From Rosa chinensis (taxonomy: Eukaryota > Streptophyta > Magnoliopsida > Rosales > Rosaceae), in assembly GCF_002994745.2 (NCBI RefSeq), contig NC_037090.1, positions 7,437,501-7,501,500 of the forward strand: a DNA stretch of 64,000 bases, given 5' to 3'. Positions 10,008-22,261 of this stretch are shown here, piece by piece (the first letter of the stretch is position 1; every line of letters begins with the position of its first letter). The translations under genes were made by a program, and so were the position numbers. The notes below the pieces were generated by a model. It made no database searches and was not told where the DNA came from. It was given only the letters and a program-made list of their open reading frames with translations.

Positions 10008-11830
10008 TACTCCTGCTGATGATGCCTTAGAATTCATTTGAGTTGCCTTAATGATGTGTGTTAAGGCTTGTTTCTCTGTAGATTGAGCTTGCTGTGCCTA
10101 TATGCATGTTGTTGAAATTCATGGAAAGGTTGATGAAAGCTAAAGAAATCTAGAAGAAAAGCTATGGGGGTTACTGAGAATGAAGAAGAAGAAGAACTAG
10201 AGAGAGGGAAAACTAATATTGATATTTTTTCAAGGTAGTTTTTACAAAGATGACTAATTAACTTCCAGTAGAAGATAGGTTCCAAAACTCGTGAATATTG
10301 CACAATATATGGAAAAGATTTTTGCTCCGTGCTTTTTGGATCGCTTAGGGTTTTCTTAAACTATGGGTTTTCTGAGTTTTCTTCCATTGTTCCCGTCCGG
10401 CTGCTCCACAGTGCTGGCACGGGCCTCTGGCCTCACCGGTGAGTGGTGGTTGCTGCAGGGTGGGTGGGTGGTTGTTTCGTCATGATGGAGGATTATGAAC
10501 GATGGCTATCTGTTTTGAGGGGCATCGACGGCACGGTTTGGAGTTTGCTGCACTGGATGGGAAGATTAATTTGTCGATCTCCTGCGCTGGTTCTGGTCTG
10601 TGTTTGTTATAGAGGGCGAAACATGCATGTGCCAAAGGGTTTATGGTGGAGTTTAGACAGTGAGAGGCTGGGTTGTTGGCGGTGGAGCCCTGGGGGTGAT
10701 TTGGGATTCTGCCATGAAGATTGGCAGTGGTGGTGGCTGGGAGCTTTGGGATGGTGGTGGATATCTCGAGGTGGTTTCGTCTTGGGGCTTTTTGTGTAGA
10801 TCAGATTTGGTGTAGGAGAGTATGATGGTCCAAGTATCAATTCGGTGGTGGTGGCTCTTGGCAGTCCAACGGCGGCTCTTCTGCAGATGGTAATTGATCA
10901 CAGTGAATTCCTTCTATATTTTATTAGGATTTTGTTTTTTTGGTTAGTTTTTTCGTTAGGTTTATTATGTCCCTTCTCTGTGGAGTTAGGGTTTAGGGGT
11001 CCTAGTACTATAATGGTGCAATGGTTAGGGTATCAATTGTATGGAATATTTTTTTTTTTTTTTTTTTTGTGGCCAAGGTAATGGGGAAGAGTTCCTGCAC
11101 ATGGTTTGGCGGTTTTGGATCATAGTGTAGAAGGGGCCGATTTTCTTCTTGAGAATGGTTGCGAAGAGATAAGGTGACTCTTGGATTAGGTTGATTGTTG
11201 AGCCATTGTTTTGGTGTTATTTCTGAGGACTACATTTGGTATTATCGGTGACTCCTTATTATCAATATGATGACGGTTTATCCTTGCACGTGTCTTCCTG
11301 TTTGGAGATACGGTGTTGAAGAGGGTGACATGTTTGTTTTTGTGTTGGCAGTAGGAATTTATCATGACTCTCGGAATTGGTCTTGTTTTGTAGCCCGAAA
11401 ATTGGGATGATTAAGTGAGTTAGGGGTTGAGTTTGTTTAGCTCATGGATGTCATCATTGATGACAGACCAAGTAACTAAGGTTGGTTTTAGGGAGGAGAG
11501 TGGGGAATCTATGTCCACCACCAATTATTTCCAGATTACATAAAGTTTGGAATAGAGTCTGTTTTTCTTCTCAAAAAAAAAAAAAACAAACAAAAAACAA
11601 AAAACACTTACAGTAAAAGATAAGGACCTATTTATACTAACTTGATATTGACCATCTATATTGACCTTGATTTTTACCTATACTCTTAACACATGTAAGC
11701 GTTCTTATTTGGTTCGCTGGTTGTCAGTTTCAATCAGCTAATTAGCTTGTTAAGAAATAAAGTTTACGAGCTTTAGCATTACAACGATCCTAGTCTTTTG
11801 TAAGGCCATTGCGAAGCAGTTTCTAGCATT
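10008..11830 (+). pseudogene. 3'UTR remnant of another inhibitor copy, split by retroelements
   Basis: The family 3'UTR (tgatgatgcc...gagttgccttaatgatg) is present at 10008-10112. It resumes at 11690 (catgtaagcg...) through AATAAAGTTTACGAG at about 11756. No coding exon precedes it. The interruption at 10113-11689 begins TGTTGAAATTC and ends CTTAACA with the 5-bp repeat CATGT on both sides, which suggests a solo LTR that itself contains a LINE-type insert. Confidence 0.6.
10113..11689 (+). mobile_element. Probable solo LTR with nested LINE-type insert
   Basis: The outer borders are TG...CA with the duplication CATGT on each side, as for an LTR retrotransposon. Inside, 10280-11605 ends in a long A-rich tail. 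It is flanked by imperfect copies of acttccagtagaagatagg (10261) and acttacagtaaaagataagg (11606), as expected of a diverged LINE target duplication. The open frame at 10443-10799 is Trp/Gly-rich and not recognised. No reverse transcriptase is seen. Confidence 0.55.
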
Positions 11831-12098
11831 ATTCAAATAAAAAACCTGCTTTGTTAATTAAGAAAACAATATAAACATCAATACAACACCCACATAATTC
11901 AAAACTGTGAACTACTAATAATTTTGTGTAGACGTTTACAGGTGATACGAATACCTTTGAAGAAAGAAGCTCAAGCTACTTCTCAATTATTGATAGCAAC
12001 TTAGAAGATGGTATATCTGTATACATGAATTATGGATCTATGATCACAGTACGTTGTAATTGATTTGTCGTATATATAGATAACCACTATTTTTTATA
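11831..12098. other. AT-rich spacer, nothing recognised
   Basis: This is the 3' flank of the UTR remnant running up to the next transposon border. No gene or repeat is supported. Confidence 0.4.
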
Positions 12099-12329
12099 GA
12101 AAATTACTGATAAGTGTCATTTTGAAACTTTAATTAGCCATAAAGCCACCTAATTTTTCTTGTACATATAAGGTCACTTGCATCTTCAAATTATTTTTTC
12201 TGACCATTTTGCCCTTCATAAAAGAAAACCAACTACATCATTCATTCTCTCTCTATTGCAAAAAAAGAAAATCATTCTCTCTCTCTCTCTCTCTCACCCC
12301 CCCCCCCCCCGACAAGAAAACCCTTCCTC

Positions 12330-12680
12330 ATGATCTTGTTCAGCTCCGACAGCATCCTTCCTCACCACCTCGCTCGGCTCCGGCAGCACAGGACAGTCGG
12401 ATGCGACAACTCCGTCGTCGATTCCATTCTCCATTACAGTTCTCAGTCGGAGACGAGTTGGAGTAGTTCGACCTCGAATCTTCAAATCCAAACGGCAAAC
12501 CCATCGCCGCATCGTCCAACTCCGGCAACCTGACGGTCCCGCGACGCGAGGCGAGGAGGCTGAAGACGAAGCTTCAAAGGATGAGATCGAGATTGCAAAG
12601 AGCTCTCAACTGCCTGAGATTCATCGGCACCGTCTTCCTCATCACCAGACCGCAACCACTTTAGCTTCATCTACCTGTAA
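12330..12680 (+). other. GC-rich captured-gene-like block, not identified
   Basis: Within the AT-rich element this stretch is GC-rich. A frame reading NLTVPRREARRLKTKLQRM can be followed into a run ending FLITRPQPL and a stop. A possible GT donor (ctacctgtaagttc) comes just after. It looks like a captured host exon, but I do not recognise the gene and stops break the frame. Confidence 0.3.
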
Positions 12681-14539
12681 GTTCAATCTTCTTTTGTTTA
12701 TTTCGAATTGATTGAAATTAGTGTTGATTTAGGGTTTCTAATTTGTGGAATTTAAAATTTGTGTTGCCAAAATTGCTGCGGGATTGGGCATTCAAGTTGC
12801 TATAGAGGCAGAGTATCAGATCACTCATTCGGTAAGCTCTGGAGTTTCAATTATGGCAATTATTGATGGAAATGTTTCATTTTATTTTGGACAATTAAAC
12901 TTAAAGTAGATGTAGATTAGGTTATGTGGTTGAGGTATTTCAAGCTGGTCTTGAAGATCATATTTTATATTTGCATTATTTTGTTGAGTTTGGTTAACTT
13001 TACATGTCTGATATGATTGGGTTTTGGTTTGGTTGGTGTTGGTTTCATTCTGCCGAGCCACCATCTTTTGTTCCTCCTTGGTATGACATTTGTTAATGAT
13101 CTGGAAAGCCATTATTATAGAATTATTTTCAATTGCTATAAAAGCACTAGATCATTCATGCTGAGATAGAATTGTTTTCAATTACTATAGAATTCTTGTA
13201 GTCCCTAAGTTGGGTTTTCATTATAGACATGGTGTATAAATTGGTTTTTTTGTTCTGAAGAATTGATGTTTAAATCTGACATAGAGAAAGTTATACACCT
13301 AGTTAGGAAAAGTTACTAACTTAATTATTAAAAGCTACTTCTGCAATTAAAGAGTGCATATTGACCTAGTTAAACAAAGCTATTGATATAGTTAGAGAAA
13401 ACACATTTACTATAAAAGCAAATTTAATGGATTCATGCTCTCTGCTACTGGAAAGCTATGCTAATAGCTTCTTATATCTCTATCAATATCTTTTTAAAAC
13501 TCTAGCAATACCTTTCCACAATCAGATCAGTAGCTTTGCACATTTTGTTATTAGTTTTGTGTCTTGATTGTGGTTTTTTTTTTTTGTCAAGTTAATAAAG
13601 TAGATGTTTGCTGGCATTCTATCTTCAATTTTGATCACAAAAATCAATCTTGATCTTATTTTAGTTGCAATCAATAGCTATGCTACTAGCTTTCTATAAC
13701 TATTCTAGTTGAGTTGTATAACTGTGATAGTAGCCTTCTATATTTTGATTTTGACTTTGATTTTTTTTTTATTTGCCTAATTGAAGGTGGCTAGAGAAAA
13801 CATATAAAGTGTGGTTGGTGTAGTGTTGTGGGGCGCCAAAACAAGAAAACATGTACAAAGCAAAACTGCCAGTAGCACTTCAACAGTTGAAATAGCTTTT
13901 TACAACATTGGCAATAACTTTCTACAATATTGGATAGCATTGGTAGTAGCTTTGTACAGCAGTGGCAAAGTTTCTTACATTGAAAAATGATAGTAGCATT
14001 ACAACATTAACGGTAGCTTTATACAACTATTGTAATAGATTTTCACAACAATGGTAGTGACTTTTTACAACTATGGAAGTAGTTTTTTACATAGATATAT
14101 CATTATTGAACCCTAGATACTTTTTGTATCATTGAATATGATTTCTTTCCTCGATTGTAGTAGCATTTTTTTTTTGGTTGTATCTTTTATATTTCTATGG
14201 CTTTGTTAATCTCTAAAAATAACTTTCTCAGTCTTTGGGAGTAGCTTTTGTTCTACTTGGTAGTAGTTTTTGTTCTGCTTGGTGATGGTGAGAGTATCTT
14301 TTATTACTGATGAGAGTAACTTTCTAGTATTGGTGACAGTAGTTTTTGTTCTGCTTGGTGATGGTGAGAGTAGCTTTTATTACTGATGAGAGTAACTTTC
14401 TAGTATTGGTGACAGTAGTTTTTGTTGTTGGTGATGGTGACAGTAGCAATTTGTTGCTGGTGAGAGTATCTTTTTGTGTCGGTGACAATATCTTTTGTTG
14501 CTGGTGACAGTAGGTTTTGTGACCTCATTGGAAATCTCA

Positions 14540-14770
14540 CCAGCGTGACTTTTGTTTGTGACAGTAGCTTTTGTTGCTGGTGATAATAGTTTTTATGACA
14601 TCGCCAGAAATCTCACCAGCATAGCTTTTGTTGCTGGTGATAGTAGTTTTTGTGACTTCACCAGAAATCTCACCAGCGTAGCTTTTGTTGCTGGTGATAG
14701 TAGCTTTTGTGACTTCGCCGGAAATCTCACCAGCGTATATTTTATTGCTGGTGATAATAGCTTTTATTTG
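14540..14770 (+). repeat. 57-bp minisatellite, about four units
   Basis: Units of agcttttgttgctggtgata plus a second half ending in aatctcaccagcgt repeat every 57 bp. Because 57 is a multiple of three the array is open and reads as a 19-residue repeat (VAFVAGDSSFCDFARNLTS). Looser versions of the same words extend from about 13680 to 14880. There is no evidence that it is translated. Confidence 0.75.
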
Positions 14771-15137
14771 TAGTGATAGTAGCTTTTGGGACCTCGCCCG
14801 AGGTTTCTGGAAATCTCATCATAGTAGTTTTTGTTACTAGCCACAATAGCTTTTGGTGTTAGTGACAGTAGCTTTTGTGGTCGCCGGAAGTTGGCCGAAG
14901 ACTCGCCAAAGGCTGGCCAGAGTCCCACCGGAAGTTGGCAGGAGGTCTGCCGGAGACCTCGCCGGAGAGGAGAGAGAGAATGGTTGTTAACATTTTACTC
15001 TAGTGACATTTATGTAAATATATTGATTTTTATATCCAAAATATAACCCCATTTTTAATCTAGTGGCCTTATGAGGGAAAAAAATTAATTGGTGGCCTTA
15101 TGGCTAAAAAAACATGCAAAGATGCACTTATATGTAA

Positions 15138-17087
15138 GGGTTTTTTACTTTAACAGTGTCTGAACTCTTCGAGGACTTTTGAAATGATACCTGAACTTTC
15201 AAAGTTATCAATGTGATAAATGGACTCATTTTTTTGTATCAACGTCGTACCTACGGTCGATTTCCGTTACAAAACCGTTAACTATGATCACGTGCCCAGC
15301 ACGTGAGGCACTTAATGAGGTTAAAAGACTAATTTACCCTCAAAAGTATATACTTCAACAGTGTCTGAACTCTTCGAGGACTTTTGAAATGATACCTGAA
15401 CTTTCAAAGTTATCAATGTGATAAATGGACTCATTTTTTTGTATCAACGTCGTACCTACGGTCGATTTCCGTTACAAAACCGTTAACTATGATCACGTGC
15501 CCAGCACGTGAGGCACTTAATGAGGTTAAAAGACTAATTTACCCTCAAAAGTATATACTTCAACAGTGTCTGAACTCTTCGAGGACTTTTGAAATGATAC
15601 CTGAACTTTCAAAGTTATCAATGTGATACCTGAACTCATTTTTCGTATCAACGTCGTATCTGCGATCGATTTCCGTTATAGAACCGTTAACTATGACCAC
15701 GTGCCCAGCACGTGAGGCACAAAATAAGGGTAAAAATTACCTTTCCCACTTCCTTTAGCTCTTCACGTGTCTGGTCATACCTTAAGTTCTTCTTCTCCAT
15801 TTTTATTTCCTTTTTCATCAGCAAAATGCAATCAGATGGGATGATGACATTTCCTAGCAAAATGCAAAACCCAAAGCAAAACTTGAATCCAATTCTCTTA
15901 TGGACGGACACCGCCAGGGACTCCATCTCGTCGAAGTTCTCCAAGCGCAACTCGCTTGACGGCTTTGCTTCTCTGAATTTATTGCAGGCTGGAGCAGTGT
16001 AGACTGTTTCACGACTCTTGGCCTCCAGATCTGAGACTAAGAATTTTCCTGAGATTTCAGACAGAGGGATCAGAGAGAGAGAGAGAATATGGCTGACGGC
16101 AATCCAGACCTTCTTGTGCAGCTTGTCGAAATATGACGGAGGCAGGCCACGCCGTCGTGGCACTCGGCTTCCTCACCACAACTAACATCATAGCATTGGT
16201 TCATGAATTTCAAAAATAGTCCGTGTCTTTATAATTGAATCAAAATCTGCAAAAGTGAAGGAGACTGAGAGTCTCTCTGTTTCTCTCTCTGCAACTCTCT
16301 TTCTCTCTCTCAACAGCGGCTAAAAGGCGAAGGATGGTGATGATGGGAGAAAATCCAAAATTGATTTTTTCACGACTGCATGTCTGTGTATAACTATATC
16401 TATCTGTATATGATTTATCGAACAATGGGGCAATGATCATTTCATTGATTCTAGCTTCTAATCAATTTGTCCAAAAAAGAACCAGCCTTTGGTTATTTGC
16501 GGCTGTAATATCAGTACTTAGTGGGAGTATCGGATGAGGTACTCCGGCGAGGCAATCGACGGCTGTCGGGGCGGGTGAGGAACAATCTGAGGGTTTACGG
16601 CAGAGGAGGTGGATGACGGGGCTGGCGGATAGGCTGCGCGTGGGGCTTCAGGCGACGACGGGGCATTGAGTGGCGAGGAGCTTGAATTTTTGTAAGGTAG
16701 CCATATCGATCTAGCTGAGTTCAATGTGGTTGTAGTCAGGTAGTGCTTGGAAAGGGCTGGGTGGTTGAGAGAGAAGGTGAGATCTGATTGCGGCCATGGC
16801 TTCCAATCGGAGGGGACAAATCAGAGGGAAGAAGACATAGAAAAAGAAAAAAAGAAAGCAAAAAAATAAAAAACAATACTTTTGAGGGTAAATTAATCTT
16901 TTAACCTCATTAAGTGCCTCACGTGCTGGGCACGTGGTCATAGTTAACGGTTCTGTGACGGAAATCGACCGCAGATACGACGTTGATACTAAAAAATGAG
17001 TTCAGGTATCACATTGATAACTTTGAAAGTTCAGGTATCATTTCAAAAGTCCTCGAAGAGTTCAGACACTGTTGAAGTAAAAAACCA
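15138..17087. mobile_element. Mutator-like element copy 2, triple left terminal repeats
   Basis: It belongs to the family of 6577-8558 with the interior in opposite orientation. The borders are GGGTTTTTTACTTTAACAG and ...GTTGAAGTAAAAAACC, with a 9-bp duplication differing at one base (tatatgtaa at 15129-15137, tgtatgtaa at 17088-17096). The left side holds three tandem copies of the roughly 205-bp terminal repeat (15138, about 15354, about 15559); the first two are almost identical. The minus strand of the centre carries the degenerate MATLQKF fragment starting at 16704. It sits in the right terminal repeat of the 12099 element. Confidence 0.85.
16510..16704 (-). pseudogene. Captured MATLQKFKLL-type fragment, second copy
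   Basis: On the minus strand the frame reads MATLQKFKLLATQCPVVA, stop, SPTRSLSASPVIHL and then loses frame. It matches 7205-7399 in the sister element. The same stop after the first 18 codons in both suggests that capture or decay preceded spread of the family. Confidence 0.5.
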
Positions 17088-17164
17088 TGTATGTAATTAA
17101 CTCTTTTTTTATATTAATGATAAGCTACCCAGCTTTACCCATTCTCTATTTCCTTTCGTTCCTC

Positions 17165-17480
17165 ATATTTCTTATATGTACACAAAGTAGGGATGGCAAT
17201 AATCCTTATCAGGTAGAGTACACATCGGGTATTCGACCCTAATGGGGACAAATTTGGGGAAAATCGGGTGACGAGGATGGAGATCTCTAGTATTCGAATT
17301 CTAAAATCGGGTATGAGGCGGGGATGATATTTTGATCCCCATCCCCATACCCACCCAATAAGAATTATCTAAAATATATATATATATATATATATATATG
17401 ATATTATTTATAAAGAAATATCTATGTAAACTTCATCTTTTTGTCAATATATTTTTGATATTATTCAATTCACCTTGTTG
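17165..17480. mobile_element. Partial hAT-MITE-like sequence beside a (TA)n tract
   Basis: The left edge reads tagggatggcaataatcc, a terminal sequence common in plant hAT-type MITEs. The body is GC-balanced with gatccccatccccatacccacc at 17331. It breaks at a (TA)n microsatellite (17373-17398) and the matching right terminus is not seen, so the element is probably truncated. Confidence 0.35.
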
Positions 17481-17935
17481 GAGTGAATGAGTAAGTTGTT
17501 AGGTTTCAACTGTTTGTGAAAAGGGGTATTTGGGAAGTGTTTATGTTGGCAATGCGCTTATAGATATGTATGCAAAATGTGGTGACTTCGATGATGCTCT
17601 TTGTGTCTTTGTGTCTTTGAGAGAATGAGAAAGTAGGATGCTATTACATGGAACTCCATGATTGTTGGGTATGGAGTACATGGTCGAGGACTCGCGGGGA
17701 CGAAGCAATTCATTTTTTTTTTAGAAGATGATGATGGCAGGTGTTCAGCCGAATTCCATCGCATTTCTCGGGTTGTAGTTGTGTGGGTGTAGTCACCAAG
17801 GATTAGTAGAGAAGGGTGTGTTGATTACTTCCATATGATGAGCTCCAAGTTCAGATTCAAACCTGGAATTAAGCACTATGGGTGTCAGGTGGATCTATTT
17901 GGTCGAGCTGGGAAGCTCGAGAAGGCGCTTCATGT

Positions 17936-18316
17936 CACTACCACAAATATGCCTTATAGATACCATTTTTTCCCCACTTTTGCAAGAATGGTGGCAGCAC
18001 ACAACAAAACAAGTGTTTGTTGATACTAAATAGGTCCTGACCCCATATATAATTATTTATTGGTGTGTTTTGGAATTCACTAATACTCTCATACATGGGG
18101 TTTAATTGTTTATAATTCTTTTAGTCATTAAATCAAGCTAAGCAACCATAGTGTGTAAGTAAATACTATTAAAAAGTTATTTGTGGTGCACACCATAATT
18201 AAAATGGTAAGACCTTTTATGAGACTATCACTATTGTGTTTGAATGGTGGCCGAAATTCTCTCCTCTCACCCTTCCTTAAAAAAAAAAACCATAAATGTT
18301 CCCTCAGGCCTCAGCC

Positions 18317-18372
<56 letters not shown>

Positions 18373-20458
18373 AGATCTGCTCTTCTTCTTTACAGATCTC
18401 GCAAGTTCGTGGCCGAGGCATTCAAGAGATCCGATGAGATTCAGAGTATCACCAAGCCGGCGACGAACTGATTTGAAAGAGTCGGTGAGAAGATCAAAAA
18501 TATGTGAGTGAAGAAGAAGCTCATCAAGGAAGGTGAAGGAGGAAGAAACTCAATCCATTGCTCTCTCTGCGACCGGTTCTTTCACCAGACTTCCGACCAA
18601 CCCCAAAAAAATGTCTCCGGGTGTCGTCAAGGAGGAGCTTGTCGGAGAGGTCATGTCCACCTAAAATCCCTCAAGAATGGCCTTCAGGTCTGTCACTTGT
18701 TCCTGGAATTGTGCGTTTGATTGTACTGAGTTTTGTGTTTGTGTAATTATACTGGGATGTGTTGCAGAACAAGGAAGAAGATGAAGTCGTGGTGGCGGAT
18801 GTGACGAAGAAGCTCAATGAGGATGATGATGATTGGATTTGAAAGACTTGATTTTTGGTGGTTTTATGGGTCAATATATTTTTCTTGCCAGGGTTGTTCT
18901 GTTTAATCTCCGAAGTTAAATTGTAAAGGTTAGGGTAAGTGTTTGAAGCCTTCATAGCTTTTTGACAAACCCAAAGATGACTCTCTTATTGGTTTTTTGT
19001 TTTGTTTGTTGGCCTTGATTTTTGCTAACTGATTGGGTCCTCATTTGTGGTTTGATTGTGTATGGCCTTCACAATTTTTCATACCAACTGCTTTCAAATG
19101 AGATTTTACGTTGAGGTTTTCGGCCATTACAATTTGACCTTGTTTGTGGAGGAACCAATCTTCGAAATTTACCAATAAATGGGTTTTTGATCAATCGTTC
19201 TCTTATTGTAGTTGTTTCATCTAACATATATAGTTGCAAATTCAGTCATTCACTCTTTTAGTGCTGGAACATGAACATATTTTCTTATAATGTTCAATAA
19301 CTGCCAAATCCAAAGGGATCAATCTTTCAATCTTTACCTCAGCAATGTGTGTTTTCTCATTTTGTTGTTTTAGTTTCATTGATATATCTAGTATTTCTGG
19401 GCTTTAGGTACGAACGACAGTGCCAATAGCATAACTATGTCATACAATTCAATTGTATTCTCTTCCTGCCAATTATGCATTTAAGACCATATTGTTCTGA
19501 ACTAAAAGATTTCAAATTTGGGGCCTTACATGTGGTTCATTTGTTTACTTCAAAGTTGGTGTTCAATTACAAATTTATGCTAAATGGATTATGTATGTTG
19601 TCTTCTAAATTAAAGAGTGTGTTGCAGGTAGAAATGAGTCTTCAAAGCAAAGCAGGAGTGAGAAGAAGAGCCATAAGGCAATGCTGAAGCTGGGTATGAA
19701 GAAAGTCACTGGTGTTAGCAGGGTCACCATCAAGAGAACCAAAAACGAAAGTTGCGGTTTGTATTTCTGTACATTGATTGGTTCACTTTAAATTTCAACA
19801 TCATTGAATTGTTGATTGTGTTTTCTCTTTTCAGATTCTGTTTTTCATCTCGAAACCTGATGTGTTCAAAAAAGAAATGCATATGTTTTGTGAAGGAATT
19901 GTGATCAAGCTCATGTTGTTTCTACTTGCAATCAACATAGCAGGTTTATTTATGTCGTCAAGTTTATTTTGGTAAGGATGCCCTGTAATGCAAATTCATA
20001 TGATTTAACAATGATCCTTTGTAATTAATGTACATTATAAGCATATACTTGAGTTGCTACAACTTGATCTATTACTTTCTTGCAATATTGTTAGTTTTTC
20101 ATTTAACTGTGTGAATGTCCTATTAACAATATGGGATACGGGAGAATATCAATTATCCTATCATGATATTGAATGTCCTATTAAATTCAAACTCACTATT
20201 GTTAATTATAGTGATATGCTATAGTTGACTATTCAACCATGTGTATTGTAGCAAGTCACCAATGAAGTAACAGTACTCACAATATCAGGCACCAAAAAAA
20301 TGATGGTGACCCCATGAGTATTTGTCACGCCAGCAACAACAACCAACACAAGATTGTGTGTGGAACGGTGGCTATTGACCTTTAACCAAAATTGATTGGT
20401 GCCCAATAGCCCAATTCACACCATTGCTAATGGTGTTTATAGCCCAGATTTGTAGTAG
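17936..20458. mobile_element. CACTA-like element carrying an alpha-NAC gene copy
   Basis: The insert begins CACTACCACAAATATGCC with taccatt shortly after. Its right end, read inverted, is TACTACTACAAATCTGGGC followed by caccatt, so imperfect CACTA-type termini are present. It lies exactly between the two halves of the PPR pseudogene, between GKLEKALHV and TSHAQDDP. The exact 3-bp duplication cannot be fixed. It contains a (TC)n tract at 18321-18372 and fragments of a host alpha-NAC gene, but no transposase. Confidence 0.65.
18611..19871 (+). pseudogene. Captured alpha-NAC (nascent polypeptide-associated complex) copy
   Basis: Alpha-NAC binds nascent chains at the ribosome. An N-terminal piece (MSPGVVKEELVGEVMST, then stop) begins at 18611. 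A second piece after an acceptor near 18767 reads NKEEDEVVVADVTKKLNEDD, matching the acidic region. A third at about 19628-19740 reads [20 protein letters not shown] and [14 protein letters not shown], the diagnostic NAC-domain start. The next exon starts at 19835 after ttttctcttttcag and reads ILFFISKPDVFK before drifting off. Introns are retained, so capture was at DNA level and not from mRNA. The donor after TKN is GA instead of GT. Several stops are present. The rest of the NAC domain and the UBA domain are absent. Confidence 0.75.
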
Positions 20459-21118
20459 TATTGGGACTTCACATGCACAGGATGATCCAGTTCTATGGCG
20501 GACTCTGCTTAGCTCTTGCAATAAGATACATAAAAACGTGGAAATAGGAGAATTTGCCTTGAAGAATCTAATCTGTTTAGGGCCATCGAATGCAGGGGAC
20601 TACGTACTTCTTGCTACTATTTATTTTAGGGCGAAAGATGCAGATGGTGTTTCAAGGATGAGAAAATTGATTAAAAACCAGGGAGTGAGGACCACTCCTG
20701 GTTGGAGCTGGATTGAAGTTGGCGATCATCAGGTTCACAAATTTGTAGCGGATGATAAGTCAATCCAGATACTGAAGAAATCTATCAAAAATTGGAGCTA
20801 GTAGTCCAGCGAGCTGCTCTACATGGTTACTTGCAAGAGGAATCTCTTATTACAGCCTCTGAATTTACCTCTACAGACACCAACTGTTCGGGAACTTCTG
20901 GTTCATGTCATAGTGAGAAGCTGGCACTTGCTTTTGGCTTGGCAAGAACTCCAGAACGAACATGTTTACGGATAGGTAAAAACCTGAGAGTTTGTAGAGA
21001 TTGCCATTCATTTACAAAATTTGTTTCCCAAGCTTTTAATCGAGAAATAATTGTTAGCGATCGAGTTCGGTTTCATCAGTTCAAGGGTGGATTGTGTAGT
21101 TGTAAAGACTATTGGTGA

Positions 21119-22261
21119 GTGAGTGATCTAAATGGTCTGATTATAATCAGCAGGATTAGGGCTGTCCATGGTATCTCCGTTTTTGGTTTTTGATATAGTT
21201 ACGGATTTGTATTCTTCCTTAACAATGGTTCTAATCCTGAACAGGCTCGTCGAATCCTCTTCCCTAACGTTCTTTTTTATTTTTGATCCCAATTTACCAA
21301 AAAAAGACGAAGTCAGTTTGTACATTCTAACAAGATGGTAAGAGGAGCTTCTTCAATGACGGTGCAAAATGATTCTACTTAGATCGGGAGTATAGAGAGA
21401 GTAGGAAAGTGAGGTCACAAATGTATAATGGTTCACCTTTTGATGACAAAATTTATAAGTTGTGATCACTTATGAGAATTTTTCAGGCTGTATTTAGAAA
21501 TGGAATTAAAGAGTGACAAAGTTGTTTGAATAGGAGACAAAACAGATATGTCTCAAAAAAAGTTTTTCCTTGTAGTGTTAATACTTAATAGTTGGCACAA
21601 ATTAACATTTTGTAGCACAACTGATGTGCTCCATACTCCATTGACGAAGCCAAGAGTCTTAAAGCTCTAAGGCCGGGTGAAGTTTTTAATGTAAGGAAAT
21701 AGGAATTCGATAACCTATCGGTGTGTTTATTTGCAAGGAAAAGCAAAAGTCATTCTTACTCCTCATTTTGCATGTATTTATATTAATCCCATGGGTTTAC
21801 CCATTTTTGAATTGCTTATTAAGGTTGCCCAGCTTTTATAAAAAATAAAAATTTAAAAAAATTTTAAAAAAGAAAACTTAAATAGAGGATAATTAGACGA
21901 TATTATTTCCTCTGCAATAACCGATTTGGGGTGACTGGCACCCACCCATAGTCTTGAAAGAAATGCGGCTATCGCAACCGGGAACCCACCGCCCGTCCCT
22001 CTATTTTATGTTATTAATAGAAGAAAAGAAAATACAAGACTAGAGAGAAAGACATGAACCAAAACCTCTCTGAGAATAAAATGAAATAAAGTACTCAAAG
22101 TGAGCACTAAGCAATAGTTACAAACTAATGGATAGAAGAAGATTATGCAGTAACCATGCATATATTTATGTATGTGACCACGCAGCAACCACATATACGG
22201 AACACACATATAGTGGATCAGCAAACATGCAGCAGAAACCACCATAACCCAAGCCCAGCTT
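21119..22261. other. Spacer with duplicated far-upstream block and a 417-bp insert
   Basis: From about 21640 (ttgacgaagccaagagtctt) the sequence resembles blocks at 30950 and 41300, the distal upstream part of the inhibitor unit. A 417-bp insert lies at 21836-22252. The short frames here carry no domain. Confidence 0.5.
21836..22252. mobile_element. 417-bp insertion with 9-bp TSD
   Basis: The 9-bp repeat GCCCAGCTT flanks the insert (21827-21835 and 22253-22261), and the empty site is seen at about 42253. The left side is A/T-rich and no clear terminal inverted repeat is visible. The class is therefore not fixed. Confidence 0.6.

Larger units (their letters stand above)
12099..17104. mobile_element. 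Mutator-like element (about 3 kb) hosting a second one
   Basis: The left end GAAAATTACTGATAAGTG and the inverse of the right end (GTTAATTACATATAAGTG) are similar and extend inward (AGCCATAAAGCCACC and AGCCATAAGGCCACC). A 9-bp repeat, TTTTTTATA, flanks the pair (12090-12098 and 17105-17113), though it is low complexity. The right terminal repeat is interrupted by another element (15138-17087). The interior has a GC-rich coding-like block at 12330-12670 and a long run of TAGTAGCTTTT-type repeats. No transposase is recognised. Confidence 0.6.
17496..21118 (+). pseudogene. DYW-type pentatricopeptide repeat (PPR) pseudogene, transposon-split
   Basis: PPR proteins of the DYW class act in organelle RNA editing. 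A left part (17496-17935) shows PPR motifs in broken frames: GYLGSVYVGNALIDMYAKCG, then DAITWNSMIVGYGVHGRG, then KPGIKHYGCQVDLFGRAGKLE. A right part (20461-21118) continues with TSHAQDDPVLWRTLLSSC, the E domain, and a C-terminus with [11 protein letters not shown], the CRDCH zinc-binding motif and terminal CSCKDYW. The two parts would be contiguous but are separated by the CACTA-like insert at 17936-20460. Further frameshifts occur (for example near 20795). The 5' part of a typical gene of this class, about 1.5 kb or more, is missing. It is not functional. Confidence 0.85.

Noticed and set aside
18183..18511. Ser/Leu-rich open frames
   Set aside because: They are translations of a (TC)n tract in the CACTA-like element.
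20424..21118. Two separate genes at 20424-20801 and 20792-21118
   Set aside because: Together they form the E and DYW domains of one PPR gene, separated by a frameshift, so they are parts of one pseudogene.
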